Notes: generated from the sequence alone by a model not told the origin. A stretch of DNA of 64,000 nt from Reinekea thalattae (GCF_008041945.1 NZ_VKAD01000001.1:1674001-1738000); one strand, 5' to 3'; shown: positions 37,535 to 46,533, numbered from the stretch's first letter. Made by a program: numbers and translations.

Positions 37535-38191
37535 GTGACCACCTCTCGTATCCTGCCGCTTGCGCAGCAGTCGACCAAGCCTTCTTCAGCTCGCATAGCC
37601 ATGGAAACCAACATATTACGCGGCGCTGAAAAGGTATTCGCAGAATTTGGCTTTCACGGCTCAACTATGGATCGAATTGCCGATAACGTCGGTATTTCTA
37701 AGCAAAATCTTCTTTACTATTACCCGTCTAAAGAGCGTCTGTACCGCACTGTTTTGCAAAACATCGTTGACCTATGGCTGGAACGGATGACCTTTGCTGA
37801 CGAACCTAGCCAGTCACCAGAACAGATCATTGCTAACTATGTGCGTGGCAAACTGGAGTTATCTCGGGATTACCCAACGGCCTCAAAAGTGTTTGCGATG
37901 GAAGTCATTGCTGGTGCGCCAATTATTAAAGACTACTTACAAACCAGACTTAAACCCCTATTCGACAAGGACATAAAACTGGTTCGACGCTGGGTTCGGA
38001 ACAAGCAGCTTTCTAGTATCAAGCCGGAACATTTGTTTTTTTCTATTTGGGCGATGACACAAACCTATGCAGATTTTTCGGTACAAATCGAATTAATGAT
38101 GGGCAAACCAAAGCTGGAACAGAAAGATTTCGATCACGCGACCGAATTTTTAACCACGATGATTTTGCGCGGTATTGTCGACCCAAAATAA
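37535..38191 (+). CDS. TetR-family regulator, RutR-like
   Basis: 218 residues. The helix-turn-helix STMDRIADNVGISKQNLLYYYPSKERLY (about 45-72) and the YcdC/RutR-type C-terminal domain (IANYVRGKLELSRDYPTASKVFAMEVIAGAPII) mark it as close to RutR, which senses uracil and thymine. The start is a GTG at 37535 with GGAG about 11 nt upstream; an ATG at 37601 is possible but cuts close to the HTH. It lies between the hydrolase and the F420 genes, where RutR-like palindromes occur, so it most likely controls both. Confidence 0.88.
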   Translation: MTTSRILPLAQQSTKPSSARIAMETNILRGAEKVFAEFGFHGSTMDRIADNVGISKQNLLYYYPSKERLYRTVLQNIVDLWLERMTFADEPSQSPEQIIANYVRGKLELSRDYPTASKVFAMEVIAGAPIIKDYLQTRLKPLFDKDIKLVRRWVRNKQLSSIKPEHLFFSIWAMTQTYADFSVQIELMMGKPKLEQKDFDHATEFLTTMILRGIVDPK

Positions 38192-38445
38192 GGCACCTTA
38201 AAAAAAATTATCCGCTATTTAGCTAATTTTCCATTCTATCGGCACAGTCAACAGACAAATTTTGGATAGCAGACTGTGCCTCTGCTCAAACTCAAACCCT
38301 ACCTTTAAGCCATTGTATTTAACCAGATTCTGCTCTTTTTGCTGTAAAAATTCAGCGCCAATTCAATAAGCTGTTTTCGATAGATGACAAAAAAATCCCC
38401 ATTTTTGCGCGAGTCTCGCACCAAAATAATCCCAACAAACAAACC

Positions 38446-38461
38446 TTTACCATTTGGTAAA
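38446..38461 (+). promoter_or_regulatory. RutR-like palindrome upstream of cofG
   Basis: TTTACCATTTGGTAAA, a 16-bp palindrome with perfect 7-bp arms, identical in arms to the one before the carbamoyl hydrolase. It lies 103 nt before the cofG start and would place F420 synthesis in the same regulon as pyrimidine degradation. The rest of the 372-nt gap has no gene. Confidence 0.76.
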
Positions 38462-38563
38462 AACCGTGCTATTTGTAGTTTAACAATCAATTGACTGAGC
38501 TATTTTTAGCTTGGTAAAAATATCACCACGGTCGCTTATTGAGCGAAAAAAAGGGGACGCGAC

Positions 38564-39691
38564 ATGCTAACCGCCGAGCAGGCTTACACGTTAGAATCGA
38601 TCAGCGAGACTGAACTTAACGATCTCTGCGCCAGCGCCAGTAACTTACGTGAAAGTCACTGGGGTGATATTGTCACTTACTCTCGCAAAGTATTTATTCC
38701 GCTGACCAACATGTGTCGCGATACCTGTAAATACTGCACCTTTGTTAAAACGCCAGAATCTGGCGAAGCCAACCTGATGACGCCAGACGACGTTTTAGCC
38801 ACCGCTCGTGCTGGCGACAATCTCGGTTGCAAAGAAGCATTATTCAGCTTGGGCGAACGACCAGAAAAGCGTTATCGTCTGGCTAAAGATTTACTCGCCG
38901 CGCAAGGGCACGACTCAACGGTGAGCTATTTATACGCCATGGCGGAATTAGTCATGCAGCGCAGTCAATTAGTGCCTCACATTAATGCTGGTGCGTTAAC
39001 GGAAAACGAATTGCGGTTTTTACGTCCTGTCGCTGGCTCTATGGGCATGATGTTAGAAACCAACAGCCCTCGTTTAATGCAACCGGGACAAGCGCATCAC
39101 GCCTGCCCAGACAAACAACCCAAGCGACGCATGGCAACATTAGAAGCCGCGGGGAAACTCGATATTCCTTTTACCACTGGCTTACTTATTGGCATTGGCG
39201 AAACCTGGCAAGAGCGTGTCGATAGCCTTATCGCCATTAATCAGTGCCACCAGCAATACGGTCATATTCAAGAAGTCATCATTCAAAATTTTCGCGCTAA
39301 AGAAGGCACCGACATGGCAGGCGCTATTGAGCCAAGCCAGCAAGATATGCTTAAAACATTAGCAGTTGCTCGATTGATTCTCGACCCAAGCATCAGCTTA
39401 CAAGCGCCACCTAATTTAGAGCAGGATTATGCCCGCTACCTTGATGCAGGCATTAACGATTGGGGCGGTATCTCGCCAGTCACTCGCGACTTTATTAATC
39501 CAGAACGGGCTTGGCCTCAAATTGAAACACTGAGAAAACAATGCCAAGCGCAGCAACTAACCCTGCAAGAACGACTCACGGTTTACCCAAGCTATTTAAA
39601 ATCTGGCGCTCGCTACCTAGCAGAAAACGTAAACCAACGTATGCAACTTATTGCGTCTTCATCTGGCTTAGCTGCACATCAGTGCTTCTAG
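38564..39691 (+). CDS. cofG: FO synthase subunit 1, radical SAM (CofG)
   Basis: 375 residues. The radical-SAM [4Fe-4S] motif is CRDTCKYC (CX3CX2C, about 50-57). Further family stretches are LFSLGERPEKRY and TTGLLIGIGETWQERVDSL. With CofH it joins tyrosine to the flavin precursor 5-amino-6-ribitylaminouracil, giving FO, the chromophore of coenzyme F420. Strong AAGGGGA site before the ATG. In actinobacteria CofG and CofH are usually fused as FbiC; here they are separate as in archaea. First gene of a seven-gene run. Confidence 0.95.
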   Translation: MLTAEQAYTLESISETELNDLCASASNLRESHWGDIVTYSRKVFIPLTNMCRDTCKYCTFVKTPESGEANLMTPDDVLATARAGDNLGCKEALFSLGERPEKRYRLAKDLLAAQGHDSTVSYLYAMAELVMQRSQLVPHINAGALTENELRFLRPVAGSMGMMLETNSPRLMQPGQAHHACPDKQPKRRMATLEAAGKLDIPFTTGLLIGIGETWQERVDSLIAINQCHQQYGHIQEVIIQNFRAKEGTDMAGAIEPSQQDMLKTLAVARLILDPSISLQAPPNLEQDYARYLDAGINDWGGISPVTRDFINPERAWPQIETLRKQCQAQQLTLQERLTVYPSYLKSGARYLAENVNQRMQLIASSSGLAAHQCF

Positions 39692-39718
39692 CCGCGAACG
39701 TCTCTAAGGAGAATAAAT

Positions 39719-40966
39719 ATGTCCTTACATCAGCTCGCTTTAGACACCGAATCTTCAACGGCAAGCACGATTCAACTCGACCAAATAGCAGCGGACATCC
39801 GTGACATTTTAAGCCAAGCGCTGAACGGCGAAGAAATTTCTACCGAGCAGGCGATTAAGCTATTTGCCACAGAAGGCGCCGAGTATCGTGCTTTAATGCA
39901 GGTTGCCGATCGAGTTCGACAACAACGCTGTGGCGATGTTGGCAGCTTTGTCATTACTCGTAATATCAACTTTACCAACGTCTGCTATCAAGGCTGTAAG
40001 TTTTGTAACTTTGCAAAACGCAAAGACGACGATGACGCCGAATTTTTATCGCTCGAAGAAATTGCTAACCGCGCACAAGAAGCGTGGGATCGCGGCGCCA
40101 CCGAAGTTTGTATTCAAGGCGGCTTGCATCCAAAAATGAGCATCGACTTTTATCGCGATATTCTGCTCACCATAAAAGCGCGCTTACCTAGCATGCATAT
40201 TCATGCCTTTTCTCCGTTCGAAATTTGGTTCGGCGCTCGGCGTGCAAAAATGAGTTACCGAGATTTCTTAACCGACTTAAAACAGTGCGGCTTGGATTCT
40301 ATGCCTGGCACGGCGGCAGAAATTTTAGACACAGAAATACGCCAGCAATTAACCCGCAATAAACTCAGTACCGAAGATTGGGTTGAGATTGTTAAGACCG
40401 CGCATCAGGTTGGCATTCGCACCACATCGACCATTATGTACGGTCATATTGATCAGCCAAAACATTGGGCCGAACATTTGGCGCTGCTGCGTGACATCCA
40501 AAAACAAACCGGCGGCTTTACCGAATTTGTGCCGCTGGGTTTCATCCATTACGAAACCACGCTGTACAACGATAACCCTGACACGGTTCGCCCCGGCCCA
40601 ACTCGCAGTGAACATTTTAAAATGCATGCCATCGCTCGGCTCATGCTGCAAGGCCAGATCGATAACATTCAGGCCTCTTGGGTAAAAATGGGACCAGAAG
40701 TCGCTAGCCAAATGTTGCGTTGTGGCGCTAACGATTTAGGCGGCACTCTGATGAACGAAAGTATTTCGCGTGCCGCAGGCGGTGATCACGGCCAAGAAGT
40801 GCAGCCAGAAGACATGGTGGCGAATATTCATCGCGCCGGTTTAGAGGCTTATCAACGCTCTACGTTCTATAAAGAAGTTAAAGCCTATCCGTTGGCCGAG
40901 AGCATGAATCAGGCTAGCGTAATGCTACCGGAACAACAAATAAACTGCGTGAGCCAGTCGCTGTGA
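39719..40966 (+). CDS. cofH: FO synthase subunit 2, radical SAM (CofH)
   Basis: 415 residues. Cluster motif CYQGCKFC (CX3CX2C, about 85-92). TEVCIQGGLHPKM and HAFSPFEIWFGARR are typical of CofH and the related MqnC/MqnE enzymes. It makes the tyrosine-derived radical product used by CofG. TAAGGAG-type ribosome site 8 nt before the ATG; its stop overlaps cofD by 4 nt. The first 60 residues, before the radical-SAM core, are of usual family kind. Confidence 0.95.
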   Translation: MSLHQLALDTESSTASTIQLDQIAADIRDILSQALNGEEISTEQAIKLFATEGAEYRALMQVADRVRQQRCGDVGSFVITRNINFTNVCYQGCKFCNFAKRKDDDDAEFLSLEEIANRAQEAWDRGATEVCIQGGLHPKMSIDFYRDILLTIKARLPSMHIHAFSPFEIWFGARRAKMSYRDFLTDLKQCGLDSMPGTAAEILDTEIRQQLTRNKLSTEDWVEIVKTAHQVGIRTTSTIMYGHIDQPKHWAEHLALLRDIQKQTGGFTEFVPLGFIHYETTLYNDNPDTVRPGPTRSEHFKMHAIARLMLQGQIDNIQASWVKMGPEVASQMLRCGANDLGGTLMNESISRAAGGDHGQEVQPEDMVANIHRAGLEAYQRSTFYKEVKAYPLAESMNQASVMLPEQQINCVSQSL

Positions 40967-41976
40967 GCTCTTTAACTAATAATAGCTCTTTAAACAACAA
41001 GGACTCTTTAAACAATAAGAGTTCGGCGAAGATCACACTATTAGCTGGCGGTGTCGGCGGAGCAAAAGCAGCCGAAGGGCTTAATGCTAGCCGTTACCGT
41101 GATGGGCTTTCGATCATCGGCAACATTGGTGATGACCAAGCCTTTCATGGCCTTTGGGTGTCTCCCGATATCGACACCCTGACTTACAGCTTAGGTGATC
41201 GCATCAACCGTGAACAAGGTTGGGGCTTGGCTGGCGATACCTGCCAAGTGCTCAACGGTTTGCAGCAGCTGGGCGTTGATACTTGGATGCAGTTAGGCGA
41301 TTTAGATTTTGCCACTCACATTTATCGTACCGAACGACGACAGCGTGGCGAGCGTCCACAACAGATCGCAGAAGATATTGCCGTTGCAAACGGCGTCAAC
41401 GTCAGCCTGATTTTACCGACCGACGACGTCGTTGCTACACGCCTAAGAACGCAAGACGGCTGGCTGTCGTTCCAAGATTATTTTGTTCGCTTGCGCTGTG
41501 CTCCTGACGTGCTCGAAGTTGAATACCACAATGCCGAGCAAGCCAAAGCCAACCCAGAAGCGCTTGCCGCCCTGACTCAAGCCGACCTTATTATCATTGC
41601 GCCCAGTAACCCGATTTTAAGCATTGGTGCGATTTTAGCGATCGATGATCTTCGCACTCAACTTAAAGCTCGTACCGTACCAGCCATAGCGATCTCACCA
41701 TTAATTGGCGGCCAAGCGGTTAAAGGCCCAGCCGAAAAAATCATGACCAGCTTAGGTATGCGCGCCGATGCTTTAGGCATTGCACATTATTACCAAGGGT
41801 TGATCGACACGCTGGTCATCGACTCGTGCGACCAACACTTACAAGCCGATATCGAAGCGCTCGGCATTCAGGTGCATGTCACCAATATCTGGATGAAAAC
41901 GCCACAAGATAAAGAGCGGCTGATGAGCGAAGTGGCCGAGCTGGCATTACAAACAACCGTGGGAGAACTTGGATGA
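40963..41976 (+). CDS. cofD: 2-phospho-L-lactate (or analogue) transferase (CofD)
   Basis: 337 residues. Nucleotide-binding start ITLLAGGVGGAKAAEGLNAS (about 26), then GNIGDD and later PSNPILSIGAILAI and ISPLIGGQAVKGPAEKIM, all diagnostic of CofD/FbiA. It transfers the lactyl/PEP/phosphoglycerate phosphate part from the guanylylated intermediate to FO. GTG start overlapping cofH. The first 18 residues (SSLTNN, SSLNNK, DSLNNK) are a threefold tandem duplication in the DNA, absent from other CofD proteins that I know. Confidence 0.95.
   Translation: MSSLTNNSSLNNKDSLNNKSSAKITLLAGGVGGAKAAEGLNASRYRDGLSIIGNIGDDQAFHGLWVSPDIDTLTYSLGDRINREQGWGLAGDTCQVLNGLQQLGVDTWMQLGDLDFATHIYRTERRQRGERPQQIAEDIAVANGVNVSLILPTDDVVATRLRTQDGWLSFQDYFVRLRCAPDVLEVEYHNAEQAKANPEALAALTQADLIIIAPSNPILSIGAILAIDDLRTQLKARTVPAIAISPLIGGQAVKGPAEKIMTSLGMRADALGIAHYYQGLIDTLVIDSCDQHLQADIEALGIQVHVTNIWMKTPQDKERLMSEVAELALQTTVGELG
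40966..41019 (+). repeat. Three degenerate 18-bp tandem units inside the cofD 5' end
   Basis: AGCTCTTTAACTAATAAT (40966), AGCTCTTTAAACAACAAG (40984) and GACTCTTTAAACAATAAG (41002) encode a low-complexity Ser/Leu/Asn tail at the CofD N-terminus. The unit length keeps frame. Confidence 0.88.
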
Positions 41977-42617
41977 AGCCGAATGAGCTAAACATCGTTA
42001 TCCCGATGAAAGATCCGACTAAGGCGAAAAGCCGATTACGCGATGTGCTGGCACCACAAAACCGAGCCACATTGGCGTTAACGCTGTATCGAAACACGCT
42101 GCAATTTTTCGCGGAATTTTTCCCAGAGGCGAACCGCCTAGTGGTCACCGAATCCGCACAAATTGCTGCCATTGCCAAACAGTATCAGGCTGACGTTTTA
42201 CTCGAAGCAAAGGCTCAAGGGTTAAACCAAGCACTGAACGCAGCAACGCAGTGGAGCTTAAAGCACAAGTTTCATTATCAACTGATTATCCCAGCAGATA
42301 TCGCCCAATTGAGTGCACATGAAGTAAACCAGCTGTTACTGCAAATGCAACAGGGCCACGACGTCGTGATCGCCCAAGCCAAAGACGGCGGCACCAATGC
42401 ATTGGCCTGTTCACCACCAAACGCCATTAATTTTTGTTACGGCAAAGATTCTGCCGAGGCGCATTTACAACTGGCACGAGCCAACGGCTTGGCAGTGAAA
42501 TGCCTAACCCTAAGCCAACTCAGTTTGGACATTGATTGGCCGGCAGACCTTAAACAGCTGCACAGCTCGCACCAAGCCAACCCCTTAACCACTTTCGAGC
42601 CGAGGGCTGCTTTATGA
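41973..42617 (+). CDS. cofC: 2-phospho-L-lactate/PEP/3-phosphoglycerate guanylyltransferase (CofC)
   Basis: 214 residues, nucleotidyltransferase of the CofC/FbiD family: IVIPMKDPTKAKSRLRDVL at the N-terminus (GTP site), LIIPADIAQLS for the metal Asp, and DGGTNALACSPP. It guanylylates a three-carbon phosphate that becomes the side-chain linker of F420. Which phosphate is used (lactate, PEP or 3-phosphoglycerate) cannot be told by eye. ATGA overlaps at both ends with cofD and cofE show tight coupling. Confidence 0.92.
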   Translation: MKPNELNIVIPMKDPTKAKSRLRDVLAPQNRATLALTLYRNTLQFFAEFFPEANRLVVTESAQIAAIAKQYQADVLLEAKAQGLNQALNAATQWSLKHKFHYQLIIPADIAQLSAHEVNQLLLQMQQGHDVVIAQAKDGGTNALACSPPNAINFCYGKDSAEAHLQLARANGLAVKCLTLSQLSLDIDWPADLKQLHSSHQANPLTTFEPRAAL

Positions 42618-43408
42618 CACCAGCTTCACCCCAAACCAGCCCTGTGGAGATGCAAGTATTCAGCGTTGCAGGCTTGCCAGATTTCCAACCCGGCATGGAT
42701 TTAAGCCAAGCCATTATCGAGGCATTGGCGGCACAAAATACCGAGCTAATGGCCGGTGATATTTTAGTTATCGCCCACAAGGTGGTTTCAAAAACCGAAG
42801 GTGCGGTGATCGATATCGAACAGGTAACGCCATCGGATGAGGCAATTCAACTGGCAGCCGAGGTCAATAAGGACCCGCGCAAGGTTGAAGTTATTTTGCG
42901 TCAATCAAGCCGAATCATTCGCAGCATGAAACGACCAGAGCAAGAAGAAGGCACCATCATCGCCGAACACAAACTCGGTTTTATTTGCGCCAATGCCGCC
43001 GTTGATGAGTCTAACGCTGACCACGTCGGCCAATTAATTACGCTACCGGATGATCCGGATGCCAGCGCAATGAATGTCTGCAATGCACTAGAAAAACACT
43101 TTGGTTGCCAATTGGGTGTTGTTGTTAGTGACACCTTTGGCCGACCTTGGCGACTCGGGCAAACCAACGTCGCCGTTGGCTTAGCCCGAGTACCTGCCAT
43201 TACCAAGCTAGATGGCTCTGATGCTTGGGGTCGGGAATTAAAAGTCACGGCTCCAGCCTTTGCCGATGAATTAGCGGCGGCATCTGGCTTACTGATGAGT
43301 AAAGACGGCAAATGCCCGGTGATTATTTTTAGAGGCTTGGCATGGCAAGCAAGCGAGTCAAAAGCCCAAGATATTTTACGTTCTAAACGAGAGGATCTAT
43401 TTCGATGA
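42614..43408 (+). CDS. cofE: Coenzyme F420-0:L-glutamate ligase (CofE)
   Basis: 264 residues. [13 protein letters not shown] near residue 56, [19 protein letters not shown] near 172, and [20 protein letters not shown]: all standard CofE/FbiB ligase motifs. It adds the gamma-linked glutamate tail to F420-0. It stops where the archaeal type does: the C-terminal flavin (nitroreductase-like) domain of mycobacterial FbiB, which reduces dehydro-F420, is missing. ATGA overlaps with cofC and npdG. Confidence 0.94.
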   Translation: MTPASPQTSPVEMQVFSVAGLPDFQPGMDLSQAIIEALAAQNTELMAGDILVIAHKVVSKTEGAVIDIEQVTPSDEAIQLAAEVNKDPRKVEVILRQSSRIIRSMKRPEQEEGTIIAEHKLGFICANAAVDESNADHVGQLITLPDDPDASAMNVCNALEKHFGCQLGVVVSDTFGRPWRLGQTNVAVGLARVPAITKLDGSDAWGRELKVTAPAFADELAAASGLLMSKDGKCPVIIFRGLAWQASESKAQDILRSKREDLFR

Positions 43409-44088
43409 CACAAACATCAACACTGGCCATTTTAGGTGGCACCGGACCACAGGGCACCGGCTTAGCTTTACGTTTTGCCAAAGCTGGCGTTCCGGTTGTG
43501 ATTGGCGGACGCGATGCAGATAAAGCTCGCGAACACGCCAAAGAACTCAGTCAGCAACTGCCTGATGGCAGCGCAGAAATTACCGGCACTGACAACGCAA
43601 CAGCAACCGAGCAGGCTGGCGAACTGGTTATTTTATCGGTGCCTTATGCAGCTCATAACGCAACGCTTAGCGAAATTAAACCTCTGTTAAGCGACAAGGT
43701 TTTAATCGACATTGTTGTGCCATTGGCTCCGAAAAATCCTAAGGCGGTTGAAATGCCACCCGAAGGTTCGGCTACCGAAGCGGCCCAAGCCTTATTGGGC
43801 GAAGACATTGCTGTTGTCGGTGCACTGCACAATGTTTCTGCGGTAACGCTAAACAAGGTTGATCAAGCCATTAACTGTGACGTTCTTGTCTGCGGTAATC
43901 AATTAGAACCGAAACGCAAAGTTATGGCATTAATTTCTAAACTGGGTGTTAACTGCTACAACGCAGGTCTGGCAGAAAGCGCTCGATGCGTTGAAGCCAT
44001 TACGCCTATTTTAATTCGCCTCAACATTTCTAAAGAGGTGCCATTCAGTCATGCGGGTATCACCATTTGCCCACCGGCTGAACATTAA
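43405..44088 (+). CDS. npdG: NADPH:F420 oxidoreductase
   Basis: 227 residues of the F420-dependent NADP reductase family: [18 protein letters not shown] (NADP Rossmann motif), [37 protein letters not shown], and [13 protein letters not shown]. It reduces F420 with NADPH, supplying F420H2 for the luciferase-like enzyme downstream. ATGA overlap with cofE completes a chain of translationally coupled F420 genes. Confidence 0.93.
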   Translation: MTQTSTLAILGGTGPQGTGLALRFAKAGVPVVIGGRDADKAREHAKELSQQLPDGSAEITGTDNATATEQAGELVILSVPYAAHNATLSEIKPLLSDKVLIDIVVPLAPKNPKAVEMPPEGSATEAAQALLGEDIAVVGALHNVSAVTLNKVDQAINCDVLVCGNQLEPKRKVMALISKLGVNCYNAGLAESARCVEAITPILIRLNISKEVPFSHAGITICPPAEH

Positions 44089-44151
44089 TAAAACGATCGT
44101 AACACAGAGAATTTTCACTCCAATTTTTAGTTAATAAACGAGGACAACAGA

Positions 44152-45159
44152 ATGGAATTTGGTATTACTTTTAAAGGCTTTGTAAGCCCAGATCGTGCCC
44201 GTAAACTGGTTCGCCAAGCAGAAGAAGCTGGCTTTACCTATTGCTGGTTTTATGACTCACACATTCTTTGGCGCGAATCTTTTGTTGCCATGGCAATGTG
44301 TATGGAACACACCACCAAAATGCGTTTTGGCCCTTGTGTGACTAACCCTAACATCCGTGATTGGTCATTAGCGGCCAGCCTTTATGGCAGCTTGGCATTA
44401 CAAAGTGAAGGCCGTATTGATATCGGTTTGGGCCGTGGTGATTCATCGATGCGTGTTATGGGTAAAAAACCTGCACCGCTTGCTCGCGTTGCCGAATTCA
44501 CTCAAAAAGTAAAAGCCATGGTCAAGGGTGAAGAAGAAGTCAGCTATGGCGAATGCGCCTCGCCGGTGAAATTCCCTTGGGCTAATGGTTATGATCTACC
44601 AGTTTGGATTGCCGCTTACGGACCAAAAGCACTGGCGACAGCAGGTGAACATGGCGATGGTTTGATTCTACAAATTGCCGAGCCACAATTGGTTAAATGG
44701 TTCTGCGATCAATCTTTAGAAGCGGGTAAAGCAGCAGGCCGCGATATGTCTAACTTTAAAGTTCAGGCAGCGGCTCCGGCTTACTTCGGCAGCAAAGAAG
44801 AATGCATCGAAGCAACCAAATGGTTCCCTGCGATGGTGGGTAACCACGTTGCCGATATTGTTGAAAAATACGGCAGCGACTCTGGCTTAGTGCCTCGCAG
44901 CTTGACCGACTATATCGAAAGCCGAAAAGGTTACGACTACTCGAAGCATGGCCAAAGCGACAACCCATATTTAGACTTTATCTCTGATGAAATTATCGAA
45001 AGTTTTTCTGTATTAGGCAGCGTTGATGATCACATTGCTAAAATCAAAAAACTGGAAGAAGCCGGTACGACTCAGTTTAATATTTATCTAGATAATGGCG
45101 ATGAAGAAAACATCATTGCTAATTACGGCAATCATATTATCCCTAAGTTTCAAGGCTAA
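44152..45159 (+). CDS. Luciferase-like F420-type oxidoreductase (CPS_4043-like family)
   Basis: 335-residue TIM-barrel protein of the bacterial luciferase-like superfamily: MEFGITFKGFVSPDRARKLV, FYDSHILWRESFVAMAM, GRIDIGLGRGDSSMRVMG. The overall pattern is that of the F420-dependent family named after CPS_4043 of Colwellia psychrerythraea (recognition from memory). Its substrate is not shown by sequence. Its gene follows npdG by 63 nt and is last in the F420 run; because the regulon also holds dihydropyrimidinase and carbamoylase, it may reduce the pyrimidine ring (inference). GAGG site before the ATG. Confidence 0.88.
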   Translation: MEFGITFKGFVSPDRARKLVRQAEEAGFTYCWFYDSHILWRESFVAMAMCMEHTTKMRFGPCVTNPNIRDWSLAASLYGSLALQSEGRIDIGLGRGDSSMRVMGKKPAPLARVAEFTQKVKAMVKGEEEVSYGECASPVKFPWANGYDLPVWIAAYGPKALATAGEHGDGLILQIAEPQLVKWFCDQSLEAGKAAGRDMSNFKVQAAAPAYFGSKEECIEATKWFPAMVGNHVADIVEKYGSDSGLVPRSLTDYIESRKGYDYSKHGQSDNPYLDFISDEIIESFSVLGSVDDHIAKIKKLEEAGTTQFNIYLDNGDEENIIANYGNHIIPKFQG

Positions 45160-45201
45160 TAAGATCTAGGATTAATAAGCTCTAGGGCTAAAAGCTTCAA
45201 G
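45154..45201 (+). repeat. Three degenerate 16-bp tandem units spanning the oxidoreductase stop codon
   Basis: GGCTAATAAGATCTAG (45154), GATTAATAAGCTCTAG (45170) and GGCTAAAAGCTTCAAG (45186). The first contains the last Gly codon and the TAA stop; the others lie beyond it. Confidence 0.75.
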
Positions 45202-45257
45202 GCTGATAGCCCAGCGATAATCTGATAACCAAGGCGAGTTCGAAAATCGCTTTAACA

Positions 45258-45290
45258 AGAGCCTAGCGGCAACGCTAGGCTCTTTTTTTT
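45258..45290 (+). terminator. Strong terminator of the F420 operon
   Basis: AGAGCCTAGCG, loop GCAA, CGCTAGGCTCT: an 11-bp perfect stem followed by eight T. About 100 nt after the last stop codon. Confidence 0.93.
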
Positions 45291-45316
45291 CATGATAGGT
45301 TATTAAGAGGTTTTTT

Positions 45317-45364
45317 CTGACAGGCCTTTTTGCTGACAGGCTTTTTCTCTGAAAGACTTATTGT
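45317..45364. repeat. Three degenerate 16-bp tandem units next to the second TetR gene end
   Basis: CTGACAGGCCTTTTTG (45317), CTGACAGGCTTTTTCT (45333) and CTGAAAGACTTATTGT (45349), ending 1 nt before the TetR stop codon. Confidence 0.75.
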
Positions 45365-45365
45365 G

Positions 45366-46019
45366 CTACTCGTCTAAACGAATACCACAGCCTTTTAGTA
45401 CAAGGCGCGTAATCAGCTCGATACCGGCATCATAGTCTTCATCCCCGAGGCGGTTTTTTTCTAGCATGATGCAGCTTTGCAATGCATGATCGGCATAGCC
45501 TTGTGTTGATGTCCATAGCATGAAGATTAAATGTTCTGGACTGATCGGATCCATCCATTTCTTTGCGATCCAGCCACGAAATACTTCGCAGGTTCGCTCA
45601 AACTGATCTTTCAAATCTGTTTCTAATTGCTGCCGTAAAAATTCAGCGCCATGCAATATTTCGGCGGCAAATATTTTTGATGCATGAGGGTGTTCTTGGG
45701 ATTGCTGAATTTTATTTTTAATATAACTCACCAATGCATCGCGCGGGTGTTGCTCAACGGTCATGGCATCCATGTGCCGCATCCAAATCGTCAATTGCTG
45801 ACTGAGTACCGTGCGATATAGCGCCTCTTTCGATTTAAAATAATACAGCACATTGGCTTTTGGTAACTCGGCCTCTTCTGCAATTGCCGCAATGGTTGTG
45901 CCACGATAGCCACGTTCGGCAAAAACTTTTTCTGCCACAGTTAGGATCTGCTCAGAATTTCCTTTGCGGATGTCTGCAAGTTTGCGACGTACCGGCACTG
46001 CACTTTTTTCCTGTTTCAT
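45366..46019 (-). CDS. TetR-family regulator, second RutR-like copy
   Basis: 217 residues from ATG 46019 (a GTG at 46031 is possible; neither has a good ribosome site). HTH: TTIAAIAEEAELPKANVLYYFKSKEALY, C-terminal RutR/YcdC-type domain: VSYIKNKIQQSQEHPHASKIFAAEILHGAEFL. It resembles the regulator at 37535 in both domains. It converges with the F420 operon. Two paralogous sensors in one cluster might read different ligands, for example uracil and a degradation product. No RutR-like palindrome was seen directly before it. Confidence 0.87.
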   Translation of the reverse strand: MKQEKSAVPVRRKLADIRKGNSEQILTVAEKVFAERGYRGTTIAAIAEEAELPKANVLYYFKSKEALYRTVLSQQLTIWMRHMDAMTVEQHPRDALVSYIKNKIQQSQEHPHASKIFAAEILHGAEFLRQQLETDLKDQFERTCEVFRGWIAKKWMDPISPEHLIFMLWTSTQGYADHALQSCIMLEKNRLGDEDYDAGIELITRLVLKGCGIRLDE

Positions 46020-46341
46020 GGTTGGTAACACAGCCTTTATTCACTTACGTAACAGCATCATACAAAGTGCTCGAAATAGATAATAAATAATGCAACAGAT
46101 TTGAGCCAATAACCATCCTCAGACTATTTGAACCAAAAAACATTGTCAGATTAAAGGTATGCCCGCGCCTGAAATATTTTCATGCCTAATACTTTTGGCT
46201 AATCGATGATCCTGCTGAATTAACGACAAAAATATATAACAGAGTGAGGCCGCGATAAAAGCTGTGTTCTCGCTTGATCTTTGCAAGCTTTTTAGCCAAA
46301 GTGACTGATTACCCAACCAGCTTACTTAGGAAGTCATAAAA
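46020..46341. other. Intergenic region
   Basis: About 320 nt between divergent genes. Only AT-rich sequence and ordinary promoter-like elements; no gene, repeat or clear operator seen. Confidence 0.6.
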
Positions 46342-46533
46342 ATGAAAAACAAATACATTGGTATTATTTTAATCGTGATTGGTACTGTGCTCGCTTACTG
46401 GGGTTACCAAGAATTCGATTCTGCTGGCTCACAGTTTAATCGTGCTTTAGGTGGCGATATCAGCATGGAAGCATTAGTCGGATTAGTCGGCGGTGCTGTT
46501 TGTATTGTGGTCGGAATTTTCCGCGTTAAATAA
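46342..46533 (+). CDS. DUF3185-family small membrane protein
   Basis: 63 residues: two hydrophobic helices (IGIILIVIGTVLAYWGYQ and LVGLVGGAVCIVVGIF) joined by a short polar loop with SAGSQFNRALGGD, the hallmark of DUF3185. Probably an inner-membrane protein; function unknown in the family. GGAAG upstream of the ATG. Followed by a terminator (46587-46616). Confidence 0.85.
   Translation: MKNKYIGIILIVIGTVLAYWGYQEFDSAGSQFNRALGGDISMEALVGLVGGAVCIVVGIFRVK

Noticed and set aside
42901-43413. 170-codon minus-strand frame
   Set aside because: Shadow of cofE in another frame; low-complexity composition and no family likeness.
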